From positions 1 through 17,179 of the forward strand of contig JAIDKM010000020.1 of NCBI GenBank assembly GCA_029051915.1: 17,179 nucleotides of DNA. Direction: 5' to 3'. The notes below the pieces were generated by a model. That model was not told the origin of the DNA. It saw nothing but the letters and a program-made list of their open reading frames with translations, and did no database searches. Positions 13,698 to 17,179 of this stretch are shown here, piece after piece. The stretch's first letter is position 1; the number at the start of each line of letters is the position of its first letter. A program made the translations under genes and the position numbers. The stretch is from Alistipes sp. GTDB lineage: Bacteria; Bacteroidota; Bacteroidia; Bacteroidales; Rikenellaceae.

Positions 13698-13710
13698 GCG
13701 AATGGGTGTT

Positions 13711-14520
13711 TCAGCGCAGCAGATGCGTCAGGGTTTCGACCGGCCCGATCGCCCGGGCCAGCAGCAGGGCGGCGCTCCATGCCAGCAGGTAGACCGTCTC
13801 CTCCCGTCGCCAGTGCGTGCGGTGGGCTCCATAGTCAGGGATGCGGCCCGTGAATCCGCGGGCCAGCATCGCCCGATGGATCTGTTCTGCACGATCGAGG
13901 GTGCGGATCAGCAGTTGACCGATCACCGTTCCCCATACCGCCAGCGGCAGCGAGCGGCGATCGAAACTGCGGGCTTCACGGGCTTGCGACATGCGGATCG
14001 CTTCGTCGATCAGTACGTACAGATAGCGATAAACGAAGAGCAGCTGTACCGTAAAAAAACGGGGTACGCCCAGTCGCTGCATCGCTCGGCAAATCTCGAA
14101 AAATCCCGTGGAGCCGATCAGCACCAGCAGGGCTCCGACCGACAGCACTCCGCGCAGGACGATCGAAAGAAAGGCGATCCAGCCGTCGGTTATCGTCAGC
14201 GGGCCGATCCGGAAGACGGGTATTCGGTCGTAAAAAAGATTGAATACTCCGATCAGCGCCACGAACGGAATTACCACCAGCGATCTTCGCAGTAACGTTC
14301 CCAGGCGCATGCCGCATGCCGAAGCCGTCAGAATCGGGTAAAGCGCATAGAGCAGAATTTCCGAGAGGCGCGAAAGCGGTATCGAGAGCATCGTCGCCAG
14401 AAAGACCGCCGTTACAAGTAATTTCGCCCGCGCATCGAGTCGGTGTAGCGGACTCTCCGCCCGGGCGTTCCGTTCCAGTGCGTCCAGTTCGCAGAGGGCG
14501 TGTTGCAGCCGGTTTCTCAT
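13711..14520 (-). CDS. cbiQ: Nickel/cobalt ECF transporter T component (NikQ/CbiQ type)
   Basis: 269 residues with about 5-6 membrane helices. The start ATG at 14520 overlaps the stop of the preceding gene as ATGA (14517-14520), which fixes it; longer frames upstream run inside that gene and are not real. Near the C terminus the cytoplasmic coupling helices carry EARSFD and MLARGF, the paired A-R-G type motifs by which T components contact the ATPase dimer. LFVYRYLYVLIDEAIRM is also characteristic of CbiQ. It connects the membrane S component to the ATPase. Confidence 0.9.
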   Translation of the reverse strand: MRNRLQHALCELDALERNARAESPLHRLDARAKLLVTAVFLATMLSIPLSRLSEILLYALYPILTASACGMRLGTLLRRSLVVIPFVALIGVFNLFYDRIPVFRIGPLTITDGWIAFLSIVLRGVLSVGALLVLIGSTGFFEICRAMQRLGVPRFFTVQLLFVYRYLYVLIDEAIRMSQAREARSFDRRSLPLAVWGTVIGQLLIRTLDRAEQIHRAMLARGFTGRIPDYGAHRTHWRREETVYLLAWSAALLLARAIGPVETLTHLLR

Positions 14521-15494
14521 CCGTCTCTGTGTCCTGTGCGGAGGAGCCGCGAGCCGCCCCAGGCAACCAGCAGAATCGCTCCGCAGCCTACCAGTCCCGC
14601 CAGTGAGGTATTGTAGTCGGGCAGGGCGGCCGTCGTCTCCTGGAGCGTTGCCGCTGTCCGGTGTGCAGTATTGTCCGGCGTCTCGATTTCGGCCATGCCG
14701 GTCAGTCGTTCGATCGACCACTCCAGCCCGTCGGGTTGCGATGACGCCAGCCACGAGAACGAGCTTCCTATAAGTAGGGCCGCCAGTGCGATGACTGCCA
14801 GCGCTCGGTTTGTCCGGTGCTTGCCTGCTGTCCCTTGTCGCCGGATATCGACCAGCAGCTCAGGCCGGTAGCGTCGTACGGCGCAGAGCACCGCTCCTGT
14901 AGCCGCTCCTTCGCAGAGACCGATCGCAAGATGGATCGGCAGCATGAACAGCAGAAAGCGTCCGAATGGCAGGGCCGTGATGCCCGATGCTTCGGTCTCT
15001 GCCGTTACGGCCAGTGCTCCCAGCCCGAGTCCGGCTGTCGCTGCCAGAATCGATGCCGTGAAAATCCGAACGGGCGAGGCTTCGGCTCGCATTAGTGGTT
15101 GAAAAATTAACGGATAGGCCACTAGACACGACAGCACGGCCATGTTGAGGATGTTGCAGCCCAGCGCCAGCAGCCCGCCGTCGGCGAAGAGCAGGCATTG
15201 CAGCAGCAGTACCGAGGAGAGCGTCAGCACTCCCGACCACGGCCCCAGTATGGCTGCCAGCAGAATGCCGCCGATCAGATGGCCGCTCGATCCCGTGCCC
15301 GGGATGGCGAAGTTGATCATCTGGGCTGCGAAGACGAATGCCCCCATCACGCCCATCAACGGAACGATGCGTTCGTCGCCCGGCTGCGTCTCCGTCGGGC
15401 GCAGTTTGCGGATCGCCGTTCCCAGGAGTACCAGCGATGCGGCCCCCGCGACGGCGGCTACCGTCGGGGAGACCAGTGCGTCGGACATGTGCAT
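14517..15494 (-). CDS. cbiM: Nickel/cobalt ECF transporter S component with fused N-like domain (NikMN type)
   Basis: 325 residues. The N terminus MHMSDALVSP is that of CbiM/NikM, in which the amino group and His2 help bind Ni2+ or Co2+; the second site is likely His72 in GTGSSGHLIGG. About seven helices follow up to residue 215. The C-terminal part (about 225-325) has two helices and LASSQPDGLEWSIE, the PDGLE-type domain that replaces a separate CbiN/NikN. Full-length NikMN fusion is thus present. It begins 6 bases after the urea transporter stop and is coupled by ATGA to the T component. Confidence 0.92.
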   Translation of the reverse strand: MHMSDALVSPTVAAVAGAASLVLLGTAIRKLRPTETQPGDERIVPLMGVMGAFVFAAQMINFAIPGTGSSGHLIGGILLAAILGPWSGVLTLSSVLLLQCLLFADGGLLALGCNILNMAVLSCLVAYPLIFQPLMRAEASPVRIFTASILAATAGLGLGALAVTAETEASGITALPFGRFLLFMLPIHLAIGLCEGAATGAVLCAVRRYRPELLVDIRRQGTAGKHRTNRALAVIALAALLIGSSFSWLASSQPDGLEWSIERLTGMAEIETPDNTAHRTAATLQETTAALPDYNTSLAGLVGCGAILLVAWGGSRLLRTGHRDG

Positions 15495-15500
15495 GATGCG

Positions 15501-16553
15501 TTATTTTTGCGGGGTGTCGGTTGTGTCGATATTCGGTTGTCGGGGTGCCAGATGCGTCTTGTTGGCAGGATCCCAGTTCGAGTGGTCGGGTTTCTCCACG
15601 TTGTCGAACCGGATCAGCGGCAGCAGGAATAGCCATGTCGTCAGGCAGAACGGCGCCGTCAGCGTGGGAATGCCCAGCGGCGTCAGCATGACGTCCATGC
15701 CGGCTTGTACGAATACCGTAACGACCACGCCGGTCAGCGCCCACATAGCCGAGCGTCGGCCGGGCTTGTAGAATACCGTACCCAGTGCGATGGCCGTCAG
15801 TACGGGGCTGAAACCGTAGAGTCCCCCCGCCACGTCGCTGCCCGAGGTCTTGAAGACGATCGCTACAAGCAGCGCCACCGCCGATCCGATGGCTGCCCAC
15901 AGGGCGGCCCGTCTGTTGCAGAAGGCCAGTCCGATCAGAAAAAACAGCCCAGTAACCCACGAGTTTACGAGGAACACTTGTCCGATGCCTTTCAGCCAGT
16001 AGACGATCAGATGACCGAAGCGCAGACTTTCGACCGACGAAAAGAGCGTTGGCAGCGTCGGGTCGCTCAGATGCTCGGGCGGCATGGCGTGCATCGCGCG
16101 GGCCGCCAGCAGGAACAGCCACGTGCAGAAGACGAACGGAAAGGTCAGCGAGTTGACTTTCCACGGAGCCATCACGTTGTTGAACCCGGTGCGCACCCAT
16201 GTTGTCAGCGCCGCGCAGAGAATCAGCGCCAGCCACATCCAGACCGTATTGCCCAGGAACGTAGGGAAGGCGCAGCCTACCAGTACCCCGTTGAAGCCCC
16301 ACAGCCCCTGCGTGCCGTCGTCTGCCGGAAGGCGGAGCAGCCGGCCCGTGAGCGTGGAGACGATTACACCGACCAGCGCACCCCAGCCTACGAGGCCCGT
16401 ATGTCCGGCGTAGGAACCCCAGAAGATGCCGATCAGGAAGAATACACCCGTCCATGCGCTGGGTTGGAACATCACCTGTCCCGTGCCGCGCAGTATTTTT
16501 TTCAGGAAACCGACGCTCGGATGATCCGTCGGCATAAAAGCCATTGTTGCCAT
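15501..16553 (-). CDS. Urea transporter (UT/Yut family)
   Basis: 350-residue inner-membrane channel-like protein for urea. The two halves are internal repeats: GTGQVMFQPSAWTGVFFLIGIF near 23-44 matches GIGQVFLVNSWVTGLFFLIGLA near 189-210, GLWGFNGVLVG (83-93) matches GLYGFSPVLTA (244-254), and TFPF (137-140) matches TAPF (299-302). This is the signature of the UT-B-like fold. The C-terminal 25 residues are polar. It lies 24 bases after ureD and 6 bases before the nickel transporter, so the operon joins supply of both the substrate and the metal cofactor for urease. There are upstream ATG/Met options within the first seven residues. Confidence 0.9.
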   Translation of the reverse strand: MATMAFMPTDHPSVGFLKKILRGTGQVMFQPSAWTGVFFLIGIFWGSYAGHTGLVGWGALVGVIVSTLTGRLLRLPADDGTQGLWGFNGVLVGCAFPTFLGNTVWMWLALILCAALTTWVRTGFNNVMAPWKVNSLTFPFVFCTWLFLLAARAMHAMPPEHLSDPTLPTLFSSVESLRFGHLIVYWLKGIGQVFLVNSWVTGLFFLIGLAFCNRRAALWAAIGSAVALLVAIVFKTSGSDVAGGLYGFSPVLTAIALGTVFYKPGRRSAMWALTGVVVTVFVQAGMDVMLTPLGIPTLTAPFCLTTWLFLLPLIRFDNVEKPDHSNWDPANKTHLAPRQPNIDTTDTPQK

Positions 16554-16577
16554 AGTTTTCGTTTTTTGTGTTTCATT

Positions 16578-17179
16578 TTATCGCCACGGAAACTCTTCCG
16601 GCAGCGGACGTTGTTTTACTTCCTCACGCACGACGGAGCAGAATTGGCGCACCAGCCGTTTTACGGGCCCTGTCTCGGCGCCCAGCGCCTTGTAGAGCAG
16701 GCCGCAGCCGTTGGGCAGGTGCGTGATGCCGGCTGCCAGCCGGTGTTCCTTGTCGATGAAGGCTTCCGTGCGGGCGTAGATGCGTTCCGCTTCTTCGGGC
16801 GGTGTCAACACGATCGCATTGGCGAATACGTCGTAGTCGTTCATCGCGCCCAGCGTCGTCGGAGCGTATTGTTGGGGCCGGACGATGAATTTCTCGCGGA
16901 ACAGCTGTTGTCCGTCGGGGCGTTCCGCCCGGGTCGTTACCGACAGTACGTCGTAGGCGAAACGTTCGCCGCGGTCGAAATACTTGCGGCCGCTCATGTA
17001 TATTTCGGCGTAGAAAAGCGTCGCCGTAGGGTCGATGCGGATCGTCGTGTCGGCGATGAACCGCGTATGCCGACAGGGGATCGTCGGTTCGGGAAGATAC
17101 TCCAGGTAGGCATTTTCTTCCAGTTCGAAGCGTTGTTTCAGCCCCGAATAGTTGTAGCGCATTTCGGCCAACTTAGTCG
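16578..17179 (-). CDS. ureD: Urease accessory protein UreD (UreH), N-terminal part cut by the window end
   Basis: 200 residues are visible, and the frame stays open to the window edge, so the first codons are missing (an in-frame TTG at 17171 is not needed as a start). NAYLEYLPEPTIPCRHTRF, ATLFYAEIYMSGRKYFDRGERF and LFREKFIVRPQ correspond to the conserved core of UreD. UreD scaffolds the UreF-UreG complex on apo-urease during delivery of the two nickel ions. The visible part ends in LPEEFPWR. It is upstream of, and 24 bases from, the urea transporter. The urease structural genes are expected to the right. Confidence 0.9.
   Translation of the reverse strand, partial: TKLAEMRYNYSGLKQRFELEENAYLEYLPEPTIPCRHTRFIADTTIRIDPTATLFYAEIYMSGRKYFDRGERFAYDVLSVTTRAERPDGQQLFREKFIVRPQQYAPTTLGAMNDYDVFANAIVLTPPEEAERIYARTEAFIDKEHRLAAGITHLPNGCGLLYKALGAETGPVKRLVRQFCSVVREEVKQRPLPEEFPWR

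Noticed and set aside
14521..14754. N-terminal extension of the T component beyond 14520
   Set aside because: It lies wholly inside the S-component gene in another frame; the ATGA overlap at 14517-14520 gives a normal CbiQ length.
1..17179. A circular replicon closed by the repeated k-mer
   Set aside because: The last 77 bases of the window are not the first 77; the duplicate is internal (8741-8817), so whole-window circularity is not supported.
1..17179. CRISPR arrays, rRNA genes, transposases or integrases
   Set aside because: No regular short repeats, rRNA-like stretches or recombinase motifs were found on either strand.

Overview
The window reads as a piece of a Bacteroidota chromosome, most likely a gut Bacteroidales of the Alistipes/Rikenellaceae type. 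The evidence is: repeated TTG/TTTG-N18..20-TAnnTTTG promoters, start codons without clear Shine-Dalgarno sites, an outer-membrane TonB-dependent receptor paired with a DUF4249 lipoprotein, a DUF4294 protein, and a GC-rich coding background. The genus is inferred from style, not from a search.

Layout, left to right. (1) Bases 1-77 are an exact copy of bases 8741-8817 and join in frame to a truncated ffh (SRP54) on the minus strand. This is probably an assembly-graph artefact at a contig end. (2) About 1284-5562, minus strand: a surface operon of a novel lipoprotein, a TonB-dependent receptor and a DUF4249 lipoprotein. Its promoter carries a run of nine C/G inside the -33/-7 spacer, the classic geometry of phase-variable promoters. 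(3) A DUF4294 secreted protein (minus), a FlK-like hotdog thioesterase (plus) and an NhaD-type Na+/H+ antiporter (minus). (4) tRNA-Gln(TTG) with its own promoter and terminator. (5) A small minus-strand stress-type pair (GlsB/YeaQ/YmgE membrane protein and a short helical hydrophilic protein), a TSCPD-domain protein, and yajC of the Sec translocase. (6) Plus strand, 9761-12944: a less GC-rich three-gene surface-glycan module (Wzx-type flippase, GT2 glycosyltransferase, left-handed beta-helix acyltransferase) with a strong promoter and a possible 36-codon leader ORF that ends in a 4-base overlap with the flippase start. (7) Minus strand, 12969-17179: ureD (cut by the window end), a urea transporter, and a nickel/cobalt ECF transporter (NikMN-type S component, T component, ATPase) in one tightly packed operon.

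How the parts work together. The right-hand operon links urea import, nickel import and urease maturation; the structural urease genes should lie just beyond the right edge. The left operon looks like a receptor plus lipoprotein system for an unknown ligand, possibly switched on and off by slippage. The glycan module is probably a horizontally acquired or recombining part of an O-antigen/capsule repertoire. The ffh junction at base 77/78 should not be taken as a real gene fusion without read-level support.
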